The notes under the pieces are model-generated. The model had not been told where the DNA came from. It made no database searches and saw nothing but the letters and a program-made list of their open reading frames with translations. The position numbers were made by a program, and so were the translations under genes. Positions 8,056-15,362 of a DNA stretch of 33,989 nt are shown here, piece after piece. The stretch is from Bacillota bacterium (GTDB lineage Bacteria; Bacillota; Clostridia; Oscillospirales; Ruminococcaceae), in NCBI GenBank assembly GCA_023429685.1, contig JAEZDF010000111.1:1-33989 (forward strand), written 5' to 3'. Position 1 is the stretch's first letter. Every line of letters starts with the position of its first letter.

Positions 8056-8391
8056 ATGAATATCTCGTTTGAGGGGTTTAACGAACGGCTTTTGACCTTT
8101 GCGGCTCAGGAGAATGTACAGGCGGGCGACCTTGTGTGCATTGCCGAAGACGGCACTGTCGCTAAGGCGGAGCTGGGGCAGATGGTGGCGGGGGTTGTGC
8201 GCTCGGTACGCGGTGGCTTTGCCGGCGTGCAGCTGTGCGGCTACGCAAGCCTTGCAGCGGATGCGGCGGTAACAACAGGCTGGCAGACCTTGGTGTGCGA
8301 CGGCGAAAACGGGTTAGTCGCGGACGAAGGCGGCAGGCAGCTTTTGGTGCTGTGGGCGCAGAACGGGCGCGCCGGGGTGGTACTGGGCTAA
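8056..8391 (+). CDS. small beta-rich head protein, probable capsid decoration/stabilisation
   Basis: The product is 111 residues, placed between the protease and the major capsid gene, where phages of this type keep capsid-stabilising proteins. The sequence is rich in short hydrophobic strands and glycines (GDLVCIAEDGTV, LLVLWAQNGRAGVVLG) and has no charged helices, as expected for a small beta-barrel resembling DUF2190-type proteins. The ATG at 8056 fits the AGGCAGG spacing better than the GTG at 8050. The assignment rests mainly on position and composition. Confidence 0.6.
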   Translation: MNISFEGFNERLLTFAAQENVQAGDLVCIAEDGTVAKAELGQMVAGVVRSVRGGFAGVQLCGYASLAADAAVTTGWQTLVCDGENGLVADEGGRQLLVLWAQNGRAGVVLG

Positions 8392-8424
8392 CAACCGAAA
8401 ACAACACGAAAGGCAGGGATTTGG

Positions 8425-9432
8425 ATGACAGGCTATCAGAATATCAGGCTGGAAAAAGGGATGTATCAGGTGGCGGGCAAGGGGTTTTCCCGCGTGCTCG
8501 AGGAGCTTGACCCCTCCGCGCAGTATCAAAACACCGAGCTGGAGGGGCTAGACGCGTACCAGCGTCAGCTTAAGCGGTTCGGCATTCGCGTTAGCGGGGC
8601 GGGCAGCGACAGCGTAGAGAAGTTTTTTGCCGCGACTGACAGCGCGGCGTTGTTCCCCGAGTATGTGGCACGCGCCGTAAAGCAGGGCATTGCCGAGGCG
8701 GATGTGCTTAGCCGTATTGTGGCGACCAAGACGGTGATAGACGGCATGGACTACCGCTCGATTACGTCGGTGCCCACCGCGGACGCAAAGGCGCTGCGCC
8801 GTGTGGCGGAGGGCGCGCAGATACCCGAAACGGCGGTAAAGACGCAGGAGAACCTGGTAAAGCTGTATAAGCGCGGGCGCATGCTGGTGGCAAGCTACGA
8901 GGCGGTGCGCTTTGCAAAGCTTGACCTGTTTACCGTCACGTTGCGTCAGATTGGCGCATACATTGCCCGCGCGCAGCTAGATGACGCTGTTAGGGTGCTG
9001 ACCGACGGCGACGGCAACAACAATGCGATAACCGACGTGGCGACTGGCTCGGCGGGCAGCGTAAGCTATGCCGACCTGGTCGCGCTGTGGCAGTCGCTTG
9101 ACCCGTATTCGCTGAATACGCTGATTGCGTCCCCCGCAATGGTGGCAAGGCTATTGTGCATTGCGGAGCTCAAGGACGCGGCGGCAGGGCTGAATTTTCA
9201 GGGCACGGGTAGGCTGATTACACCGCTGGGTGCCGACATGGTAAAGGCAAACGCAGCCGAGAACAGCATCATCGGGCTGGATAAGGGCTTTGCACTTGAG
9301 ATGGTGTGCGCGCAGGAGGTAAACATCGACTACGACCGACTGATTGACCGTCAGCTCGAGCGCGCGGCGGTGACCTCCATCGCGGGCTTTGCCAAGATCT
9401 TTGCAGACGCGGCAAAGCGGCTGACGATATAA
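8425..9432 (+). CDS. major capsid protein (HK97-fold type)
   Basis: The product is 335 residues. It would build the icosahedral shell. The context (after protease and decoration gene, before connector genes), the helical N-terminal arm (about 1-60), and the body with an E-loop-like segment at about 105-140 (SITSVPTADAK...EGAQIPET) all fit the HK97 fold. So do the long spine helix KLDLFTVTLRQIGAYIA near 172-188 and the C-terminal RLIDRQLERAAVTSI. AAAGGCAGGG precedes the ATG. Codon and base composition match the neighbouring host genes. I see no truncation. Confidence 0.85.
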   Translation: MTGYQNIRLEKGMYQVAGKGFSRVLEELDPSAQYQNTELEGLDAYQRQLKRFGIRVSGAGSDSVEKFFAATDSAALFPEYVARAVKQGIAEADVLSRIVATKTVIDGMDYRSITSVPTADAKALRRVAEGAQIPETAVKTQENLVKLYKRGRMLVASYEAVRFAKLDLFTVTLRQIGAYIARAQLDDAVRVLTDGDGNNNAITDVATGSAGSVSYADLVALWQSLDPYSLNTLIASPAMVARLLCIAELKDAAAGLNFQGTGRLITPLGADMVKANAAENSIIGLDKGFALEMVCAQEVNIDYDRLIDRQLERAAVTSIAGFAKIFADAAKRLTI

Positions 9433-9510
9433 CAGCAAATAGCAATACACAAAAGTCGGGGCGGGGCGGGGTTTGCCCGCCCTGTGACTGATAGATAGGG
9501 GGCGTTGCGG

Positions 9511-9885
9511 TTGACACAGGAACGATTGGACAAGGTCTTGCAGCGGCTTTGCCTGCTTGCGGACATCGAGCCGCAGGAGGCACAGCGGCACAGTGCGGTG
9601 GCGGAGTTTGCGGCGCAGGAAATGCAAAAAAGGCTAAAGCGGGGCACAGATACCGCCCAAAACGAGGAGCGCATCCTGATGCTGTGCGCGGCAAACGCCT
9701 ACTACAAATACGCGCTGCTCACCGCCGCAGGCGAGAGCGGCAGCGTAAAGCTGGGCGATGTATCGGTGTCAGGCGGCGGTGTGCGCGAGGCAGAATGTGC
9801 CCGCGCGCTGGCGGAGGAGTTCCTTGCCGCGTGCGCGGATATCCTTTGCGACAACGCGTTTGTGTTTGGGCAGATGCCCGGTTAA
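9511..9885 (+). CDS. putative head-tail connector (gp6-like)
   Basis: The product is 124 residues. It is mostly helical at the N-terminus (ERLDKVLQRLCLLADIE), with an AANAYYKYALLTA helix and a short strand pair at about 75-90, then a final helix. This helical layout and its place directly after the capsid gene match the adaptor proteins that sit under the portal. I preferred the TTG at 9511, eight bases after ATAGGGGG. The TTG at 9505 is too close. Function is inferred from position and secondary structure only. Confidence 0.55.
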   Translation: MTQERLDKVLQRLCLLADIEPQEAQRHSAVAEFAAQEMQKRLKRGTDTAQNEERILMLCAANAYYKYALLTAAGESGSVKLGDVSVSGGGVREAECARALAEEFLAACADILCDNAFVFGQMPG

Positions 9886-9910
9886 TGAGCACAGCAGGGG
9901 GGCGATAACA

Positions 9911-10246
9911 ATGAGAAGCCGGACACTGACAAGACTATTCGGGCGCTGCGCAAGACCGGCGGTCCTGACAAACCGCAGGGGCGATACGGCACAGCTTATG
10001 GCAGTAATCACCCCGCTGCGGTACAAAAACCGCATGTATTCGGACGGCGAGCACGGGGCGGCGGGGGTTGTGGACGGCGGGCATTTTGCGCTTATCTGCC
10101 GGTACACCCCGTTTGCAGCAGAGCACGGCGACACGGTTACGGCATCGGGCAGCCGCTTTACCATAAGGCGGTGGGATGTATTGTACCTTGGCAAACGCCC
10201 CGAGCTGATATGGGCGGTGCTGAGCAGTGCGGGCGGGGAGGGCTGA
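9911..10246 (+). CDS. putative head-tail stopper / joining protein
   Basis: The product is 111 residues, second in the set of three small genes between capsid and sheath. Its beta-rich middle (AQLMAVITPLRY, HFALICRYTPF, GDTVTASGSRFTIRRWDVLYLGKR) is typical of the small barrel-like stopper proteins of this slot. The ATG at 9911 has AGGGGGGCG upstream. It ends one base before the next start. I do not recognise a specific family, and the role is inferred from gene order. Confidence 0.5.
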   Translation: MRSRTLTRLFGRCARPAVLTNRRGDTAQLMAVITPLRYKNRMYSDGEHGAAGVVDGGHFALICRYTPFAAEHGDTVTASGSRFTIRRWDVLYLGKRPELIWAVLSSAGGEG

Positions 10247-10247
10247 T

Positions 10248-10760
10248 ATGGGCTATTTTGACGGCTTTAAGCTGGAGCTGATACGCGCCATGCGGGAAAG
10301 CGGGGCGTTTGAGGGCATCGAGATCGCCGAGGCGTTTCGCCCCGAGGCACGCGCGGGCCCTGTCAGTCAGGCAATAATCTGTGTTGGGCTTGACGAGATA
10401 AAAAGCGAGGCGGGCAGCGCGCAGTACATCGGCGTAAGCGGTGCGGACGGCGCGGATGTGTACGGCAAGACCATGCGCATCACGGTAAGCCTGCGCGTCT
10501 ATGTGCCGACGCAGGAGGGCGGGGTAAGCTGCCACGCGGTGTTCTCGCGCATTGCCGACTTTTTGCTATTGGGTAACAACACGCGAAAAGCAACCGGATT
10601 AAAATGCGGGGAGCTTGGCTACCATAGTGGGCTGTGCGCCTATACGCTAACGGCACTTGCCGAGTTTAAAACTACAGCCGTCAATCAGTATCAGGACGGC
10701 GAGGTGATTTCGTCGGTGATTGTAACGCGGCGTAGTGATTATAACGAAGCAGGGGGTTAA
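10248..10760 (+). CDS. putative tail completion / tail terminator protein
   Basis: The product is 170 residues. The N-terminal helix (FDGFKLELIRAMRES), a Cys-containing strand (QAIICVGLDEI), and a TMRITVSLRVYVP strand followed by a helix fit proteins that cap the tail and join it to the head. The gene lies directly before the sheath gene, as such genes do in PBSX-like phages. The ATG at 10248 follows GGGGAGGG, and the sheath gene begins three bases after its stop. The exact family is uncertain. Confidence 0.55.
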   Translation: MGYFDGFKLELIRAMRESGAFEGIEIAEAFRPEARAGPVSQAIICVGLDEIKSEAGSAQYIGVSGADGADVYGKTMRITVSLRVYVPTQEGGVSCHAVFSRIADFLLLGNNTRKATGLKCGELGYHSGLCAYTLTALAEFKTTAVNQYQDGEVISSVIVTRRSDYNEAGG

Positions 10761-10763
10761 GCA

Positions 10764-11831
10764 ATGGGTACGGTTTCTGCGATGCGCCCGGGGGTGTACG
10801 CTAGCTACGCCATCGTGGGTGGGCAGTCGGGTAAGGCAAAGGGTGCTGTGGGTGTGTTAGCGCAGTCACCCTCTGGAGAGGTTCTTACATTAAAGCGGTT
10901 TACGCGGCTTGCGGACGCCTATGGCGAGTATGGTAAGCAGAGCGAAGGCGGTAATATGTCCGCGCTGGTGGGGATGCTGTTTGCCGGCGGTGCGGGGGAT
11001 GTGTACTGCGTGAATGTGGGGGAATCACCCTTGCAGCAGGATTATCTGGACGCGTACGCACTGCTGGATAGCGTAGCCGAGATAAAAGCGGTGGTGTGTG
11101 ACACAGACGACAGAGAGACGCAGAAAGCGCTGGGGCAAAGGTTAAAGGATAGTGCAAACCGCTCGCGGGAGCGCATCGGTTTTTTTGGCGTAAACAAAGA
11201 TCTAACTCCTGAGCAGATTGCACAGGCGGCACAGGAGATAAACTGCGAGCGCGTGTGCTTATTGGCACCCGCCGTAAGCACGTTGCAGGGGCAGACAGCG
11301 AGTGCTGCACCCCTTGCGGCTGCCGCCTGTGCCGCCGTTATTGGGCAAGGCGACCCCGCCGCAAACCTAAACCTGCTCGAGCTGAAAGGCGAGATTGAGC
11401 TGCCCGCGCCCTACACTGAGCGGGAGATTACGCTATTACTGAGGGCGGGGGTTACGGTGGCGGAGCGGGTTGGGGGTGGCGTGCGGCTGATTCGCGTCTT
11501 AAGCACCAAAACGCAGGAGGACGGCGCCGAGGATACGACGCTGCGGGAGCTGAGCACGGTGCGCATCATCGACGACGTGGTGCCCGCCCTGCGAGACCTG
11601 CTTACGGCGCGGCTGCGTGGGGCAAAGAACAACGCTGCGACAAGGGACGCCATCCGCACGCAGGTGGCGTGCGAGCTCGAAAAAAAGCGTAGTGCAGGTA
11701 TTATTGACGGCTACGAGCCGCCTGTGGTGTACCCAAAAGCGGACGAGCCGACGGTGTGCGTGGTAGAGGTTTCGTTTGCGGTGGTGTACGGCATGCACCG
11801 CATTGAGCTGATGGCGTTTATTACGGTGTAG
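10764..11831 (+). CDS. contractile tail sheath protein
   Basis: This is the protein that surrounds the tube and shortens to drive it through a cell envelope. The C-terminal half carries the family pattern: IRVLSTKTQED, then LRELSTVRIIDDV, and a final strand ending in GMHRIELMAFITV. The N-terminal MRPGVYASYAIVG start is also typical. At 355 residues it is shorter than XkdK of PBSX (about 466), with a reduced outward-facing insertion domain, so it looks like a minimal sheath. Its presence places the particle among myophage-type, contractile systems. An AT-rich gap with a long hairpin separates it from the tube gene. Confidence 0.88.
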   Translation: MGTVSAMRPGVYASYAIVGGQSGKAKGAVGVLAQSPSGEVLTLKRFTRLADAYGEYGKQSEGGNMSALVGMLFAGGAGDVYCVNVGESPLQQDYLDAYALLDSVAEIKAVVCDTDDRETQKALGQRLKDSANRSRERIGFFGVNKDLTPEQIAQAAQEINCERVCLLAPAVSTLQGQTASAAPLAAAACAAVIGQGDPAANLNLLELKGEIELPAPYTEREITLLLRAGVTVAERVGGGVRLIRVLSTKTQEDGAEDTTLRELSTVRIIDDVVPALRDLLTARLRGAKNNAATRDAIRTQVACELEKKRSAGIIDGYEPPVVYPKADEPTVCVVEVSFAVVYGMHRIELMAFITV

Positions 11832-11843
11832 AATACCAAATTT

Positions 11844-11925
11844 ACTTATAATGTCAACGAAAAAATCTCCATAAAAGCCATAAACGCAAGCATTTATGAA
11901 GATTTTGTTCGGACATTATTGAAGT
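11844..11925. repeat. long imperfect inverted repeat (hairpin) between sheath and tube genes
   Basis: The arms 11844-11878 and 11890-11925 can form about 31 base pairs with a few bulges around an 11-base loop. The outermost blocks are ACTT/AAGT and ATAATGTC/GACATTAT, and a further block is AAAATCT/AGATTTT. The stretch is far more AT-rich than the genes on either side. There is no T tract after it, so a plain terminator is unlikely. A processing or attenuation structure, or a MITE-like insertion, are both possible. Confidence 0.7.
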
Positions 11926-12015
11926 GAATTAGCTATACCTTTTATGCATAACACCACGAGACGGGGTGGTTGTTAACATCGCCCCTAGGTGGGCAGTGAA
12001 AGGCAGGTGGCAAAC

Positions 12016-12402
12016 ATGGGATACACGTACTTTCCCACCAGCAGCGACATCTATATTGAGGTAAACGGCAGACGGCTTGCGGTGGTAGAAAGCTACAAGG
12101 CGAAGGCGGTGCGCGAAAGCCGCTATATCGAGGCGTTTGGGCAAACCGAGCCGGTGGGCACGGTGGCGGGCAGGGTTCGGCATGTGATCGAACTTGGACG
12201 CATCTACGCGACCGATGCGGCGGTGCGCGACGGCATGAGCTTTTTTGACCTTGCCGATTTTAACCTTGTTATCGTCAAGCCCGACCGCCGTGTGATATAC
12301 AGCGGCTGCGAGTGGGCGGATATTGCCGAGAGCGTGACCGTAGGCGACGTGGTGGCGGAGCGGGTGACCGTTGTTGCGGCAAAGCGCAGCGAGCTGGTTT
12401 AG
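12016..12402 (+). CDS. tail tube protein (XkdM-like)
   Basis: Product of 128 residues. It would form the inner tube of the contractile tail. Position directly behind the sheath, size, and beta-rich layout agree: SSDIYIEVNGRRLAVVESYKA, an RYIEAFGQTEPVGT segment, and a central DFNLVIVKPDRRVIYSG hairpin. The polypeptide then ends in a long strand containing VAERVTVVAAKR. I chose the ATG at 12016, eight bases after AAGGCAGG. A GTG at 11989 would add nine residues. Confidence 0.75.
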   Translation: MGYTYFPTSSDIYIEVNGRRLAVVESYKAKAVRESRYIEAFGQTEPVGTVAGRVRHVIELGRIYATDAAVRDGMSFFDLADFNLVIVKPDRRVIYSGCEWADIAESVTVGDVVAERVTVVAAKRSELV

Positions 12403-12418
12403 TCGGGAGGGATGCAGG

Positions 12419-13114
12419 GTGAGAGAACGAACCGTGCGTGTAGGCGAAAAAGATCTTGCGCTGTGCGAGCTGAGCGCCGCTCAGGCGATTGCCGCAGAGC
12501 GAGAGGGGGAGCTGCTATACCACCGACTGTGCGCGCAGGGCATAGCCGAGCAGGCGGCGTATTGCCTTGGGCACAACGCGGCGCTTTGTGCGTACAGTCT
12601 GAGCGAAAACGGCGGCAGGCTGTTTTACAGTGCACAGGGCTGCCTTAGCGGGCTGACGCTCGCCGAGCTTGCGCACTGTGCAAAACAGTATAAAGAGCAT
12701 TTTATGACGGAGCAGGGCGGGTTTGACGAGTGCGGCATAAACCGCGGCCTGCAAATGGGGGTGACGAGCATGGGGTTGTTTGAACAGGATATCCGCGATA
12801 ACATCACGGCGGCAAAAGTGGATGGGCACATCCCTGCCATACGCCCTGCGGTGGTACAGACGCGCAAACGCGGCGAGATGGGGATGCTTCAAAACACGCC
12901 ACGAAACCAGTACGGGGAGATCACAAACCCGTTGCAGCCGCACGGCGGACAATACGCCGAGTTTGCACAGCAGTACGGCGTTTACGGCGGCGGCCGAACT
13001 GATGCATCACAGGAGATGGCGCAACAACCGCCCGAACCCGTGACAGCACAGACCGTGCTGCGAGAGCTCGAAAGAACCATGCGCCGCACAGACCGCCTGC
13101 TCGCTACAGAGTAG
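12419..13114 (+). CDS. tail assembly chaperone-like protein with Gln/Pro-rich extension, in the tape-measure slot
   Basis: The product is 231 residues, starting with GTG at 12419, eight bases after GGGAGG. The first 115 residues resemble the helical assembly chaperones (XkdN/gpG type) encoded just after tube genes, ending in LTLAELAHCAKQYKEHFM. The remainder is unusual: a linker with many Gly, Gln and Pro (about 160-205) and a short terminal helix (TVLRELERTMRRTDRLL). In related clusters a large tape measure gene follows here, but the LysM baseplate gene comes next instead. The C-terminal half could be a remnant or a very short substitute for the tape measure. I see no frameshift joining it to another large frame. 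Confidence 0.45.
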   Translation: MRERTVRVGEKDLALCELSAAQAIAAEREGELLYHRLCAQGIAEQAAYCLGHNAALCAYSLSENGGRLFYSAQGCLSGLTLAELAHCAKQYKEHFMTEQGGFDECGINRGLQMGVTSMGLFEQDIRDNITAAKVDGHIPAIRPAVVQTRKRGEMGMLQNTPRNQYGEITNPLQPHGGQYAEFAQQYGVYGGGRTDASQEMAQQPPEPVTAQTVLRELERTMRRTDRLLATE

Positions 13115-13142
13115 AAATCAGTCACAAGGGGAGGGAAAGACC

Positions 13143-13664
13143 ATCGAACGACTTCGGTATAAGGACATGACCCTGCCGTATAACCCCGCGCGGCTGACGA
13201 TAAAGAAAAAACGACTGGTCGCGCGGCATCCCGTGCCATTTGCGGGGGAGGTTGTGCAGGATATGGGCGCCTTTGCGGCCGAGATAAGCGGCGAGGGCGA
13301 GCTGTTCGGGGCGGATGTGTTCGGGCAGTACAACCGGCTTTCTGCACTGGTGCACCAGGGCGGCGCGGGGCTGTTGTACCTGCCTGGGCAGGAGCCATTC
13401 TACGCGCATTTTGCCGCACTGACCATGTGCGCACAGCCGGGCAGCGAAGGGCTTGCCTACACCTTTGTGTTTATACAGGATACGGCGGTCACTCTTTCTG
13501 CGCAAAGCGGCAGCCGAGTACACACCGTACGCGGAGGGGAAACGCTGTTTGACATTGCGGCGCGGTACGGCATGCAGGTGAGCGAGCTGCTTGCGCTTAA
13601 CCCGCAGGTCTCGTCCCCGAACCGGCTGACGGCGGGCGCGGTACTTCGTGTGCGCAAATCATAA
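13143..13664 (+). CDS. LysM-domain baseplate/tail protein (XkdP-like), probable AUC start
   Basis: The protein links the tail tube to the baseplate hub in contractile phages. It has an N-terminal domain followed by a C-terminal LysM domain (about the last 50 residues: VHTVRGGETLFDIAARYG, then VSELLALNPQ). The first ATG, at 13167, is 31 bases from the only good ribosome binding site, GGGGAGGGAAAG at 13129-13139. The in-frame codons before it encode ERLRYKDMTLPYNP, which resembles the conserved start of these proteins. The best-placed start is AUC at 13143, a rare initiator known from infC. If AUC is not used, the gene begins at 13167 (165 residues). Confidence 0.75.
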   Translation: MERLRYKDMTLPYNPARLTIKKKRLVARHPVPFAGEVVQDMGAFAAEISGEGELFGADVFGQYNRLSALVHQGGAGLLYLPGQEPFYAHFAALTMCAQPGSEGLAYTFVFIQDTAVTLSAQSGSRVHTVRGGETLFDIAARYGMQVSELLALNPQVSSPNRLTAGAVLRVRKS

Positions 13665-13675
13665 AGGGGGAGAGG

Positions 13676-14626
13676 GTGGATATCGGTATGCTGACGCTTA
13701 CGACAACGGGGTGGGACGGCGCAAAGACATCGCTCGCAAGCCCCGTATCGCTTACGCTACGTAAAAACGAGGGGATGCCGTGTGACGAGCTGACGGCGGT
13801 GTTCTACTGTGAAAACCCGCTTATCGAACTTGCGCAGGCAGCGCTTTGTTACCGCGACACCGAGCTGTTTTCGGGGATTGTTGACCGCCAGAGACAGACC
13901 GTCGGCGCACAGGGGCAGACCATCTTGCTGGAGTGCAGAAGCCGCGGCGCGCTGCTGCTTGATAATGAGGCGACGCCGCGCACCCATTACTACGCAAAGC
14001 TGAGTGATATTGTGCGCATCCATGCCTCCGATTACGGCATAAAGGGGGTTTTGGGCGACGACCCGTACCTTTCGCGCTACGTGGTGACCAAGGGCTTTAG
14101 CGTGTGGCGTGCCATCAGCCTGTTTTGCAGGCGAACGCTGGGGCGCACGTCGCGCATTACGGACGACGGCTATATTGACACGGGCGGGGTAACGGCGGAG
14201 CAAAAAACGAGAGAGATATCAAACCGTATTGACGGTGCGCAGAGGTATGTGCAGATTGTGTCTGACACAAATCGGTGCGAGGTGCTCTCAACCATTAAGG
14301 TGCAGACGCAACGCGGCTACTACGGTATGACGGTGAATAACCCCGATGCCCGCGGCATACGGCGTACTCGGCTGATTACTGCGTCTGCCGAATGGGCAAA
14401 CCTGCCCAGACAAAGCGCACAGGAGCTGATTCGCCTATCCATGCGTAAAAAACGGCAGACCACGGTCGTTATGCCCGGCATTGTGCCGTGGGGCATCGGC
14501 GACGAGGCGGTTCTGTGCGACGAACCGTTTTGCGGGTCGTCCCTGTGTGTGAGCGAACTGGAGTACCGACTGGACGAAAACGGGCTGTTTACCACAGCGG
14601 TGTTGGTAGACAGACAATACGGATAA
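13676..14626 (+). CDS. baseplate hub protein (XkdQ/gpD-like)
   Basis: The product is 316 residues. It would form the trimeric hub at the tail tip. It has the XkdQ-type layout: an N-terminal beta domain (VSLTLRKNEGMPCDELTAVF), a GIVDRQRQTV strand pair, then LLLECRSRGALLLDNEA, a motif shared by gpD-like hubs where an R-S-R-G/A-L-L-x-D-N-E-A run is common. The C-terminal half has a barrel ending in a VLVDRQYG strand. The start is GTG at 13676, close behind AAAGGGGGA, with ATG at 13688 as the alternative. It follows the LysM gene by 11 bases. Confidence 0.78.
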   Translation: MDIGMLTLTTTGWDGAKTSLASPVSLTLRKNEGMPCDELTAVFYCENPLIELAQAALCYRDTELFSGIVDRQRQTVGAQGQTILLECRSRGALLLDNEATPRTHYYAKLSDIVRIHASDYGIKGVLGDDPYLSRYVVTKGFSVWRAISLFCRRTLGRTSRITDDGYIDTGGVTAEQKTREISNRIDGAQRYVQIVSDTNRCEVLSTIKVQTQRGYYGMTVNNPDARGIRRTRLITASAEWANLPRQSAQELIRLSMRKKRQTTVVMPGIVPWGIGDEAVLCDEPFCGSSLCVSELEYRLDENGLFTTAVLVDRQYG

Positions 14627-14641
14627 AGAAGGAGAACGGGT

Positions 14642-15004
14642 ATGGAGGAGCTATACAGCCTGTTTAGCGGGCAAGGGCAAAGCCCGCAGCTTGCGACCGC
14701 ATTGCCAATGCCCGGGGGCGGGCTGGTGACCGAAGGGCAGGACATTACCGAGGGCGTTGCGCTGTTTGCTCCTGCGGGCATAAGCTATGCCCCTGCCGAG
14801 GGGGAACAGCTGCTTTTGCTGCCCTTTGGCGACTACTATGTCTGCGTGGGGGCGCAGGTGTCCACACAGGGGGTTGCCCCGGGGGAGCTTGTGCTAAAGA
14901 GTGCCGGCGGCGCGCTGTTGCACCTTAAAAACAGCGGCGAGGTATGCATCAACGGGCTTACGATAACAAAGGACGGACATCTTTTGGACAGGGAGGAGGG
15001 CTAG
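14642..15004 (+). CDS. baseplate spike protein (gpV-like)
   Basis: Product of 120 residues. It would form the membrane-puncturing tip under the hub. An OB-fold-like part (about 25-75, with GISYAPAEGEQLLLLPFGDYYVCVG) precedes a repetitive beta part (GELVLKSAGGALLHLKNSGEVCINGLTIT) that resembles the triple-stranded helix of spikes. GAAGGAGAACGGGT precedes the ATG at 14642. The next gene begins one base past its stop. XkdR/DUF2577 is the alternative family for this slot, but the spike-like repeats favour gpV. Confidence 0.65.
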   Translation: MEELYSLFSGQGQSPQLATALPMPGGGLVTEGQDITEGVALFAPAGISYAPAEGEQLLLLPFGDYYVCVGAQVSTQGVAPGELVLKSAGGALLHLKNSGEVCINGLTITKDGHLLDREEG

Positions 15005-15005
15005 C

Positions 15006-15344
15006 ATGGATACCATGCTGCAAAACGGAGACTTAGCGTTGTGCGAGCGCGGGTTTCCGATTACGGTTACCGGCGTGCAGGAGCATGCGCAGCGGCTATT
15101 GCTTCGGCTAAGCACGCAAAAGGGTGCGTTTGCCCTTGACCCCTCCTTCGGGAGCGAGCTGCACCGCCTAAGGGGAAGCAACCTGTCTAGAGAGGCGGAG
15201 CGTTTGGTGGCGCAGGCGGCGGCGCAGATACCGGGCGTGACGGTGCAAACTGTGACGTGCACACAGGCCGAACAGGGCGCGGTGCGGCTGGACATCCACC
15301 TTGTAGCGGCGGGGGAGAACGCCACGCTGGGTCTTCTGATATAG
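15006..15344 (+). CDS. gp25-like baseplate wedge protein (XkdS/DUF2634-like)
   Basis: Product of 112 residues. It joins baseplate wedges to the sheath start. The motif LLLRLSTQKGAFALDPSFGS is the typical gp25 signature, in which a proline-containing loop precedes FG, and is followed by a helix (EAERLVAQAAAQI) and a beta pair, VTVQTVTCTQ and VRLDIHLVAAG. GAGGAGG lies just before the ATG. The gene order hub-spike-gp25-J is the standard contractile baseplate order. Confidence 0.8.
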   Translation: MDTMLQNGDLALCERGFPITVTGVQEHAQRLLLRLSTQKGAFALDPSFGSELHRLRGSNLSREAERLVAQAAAQIPGVTVQTVTCTQAEQGAVRLDIHLVAAGENATLGLLI

Positions 15345-15362
15345 ATAACGGAGGGTATAACA

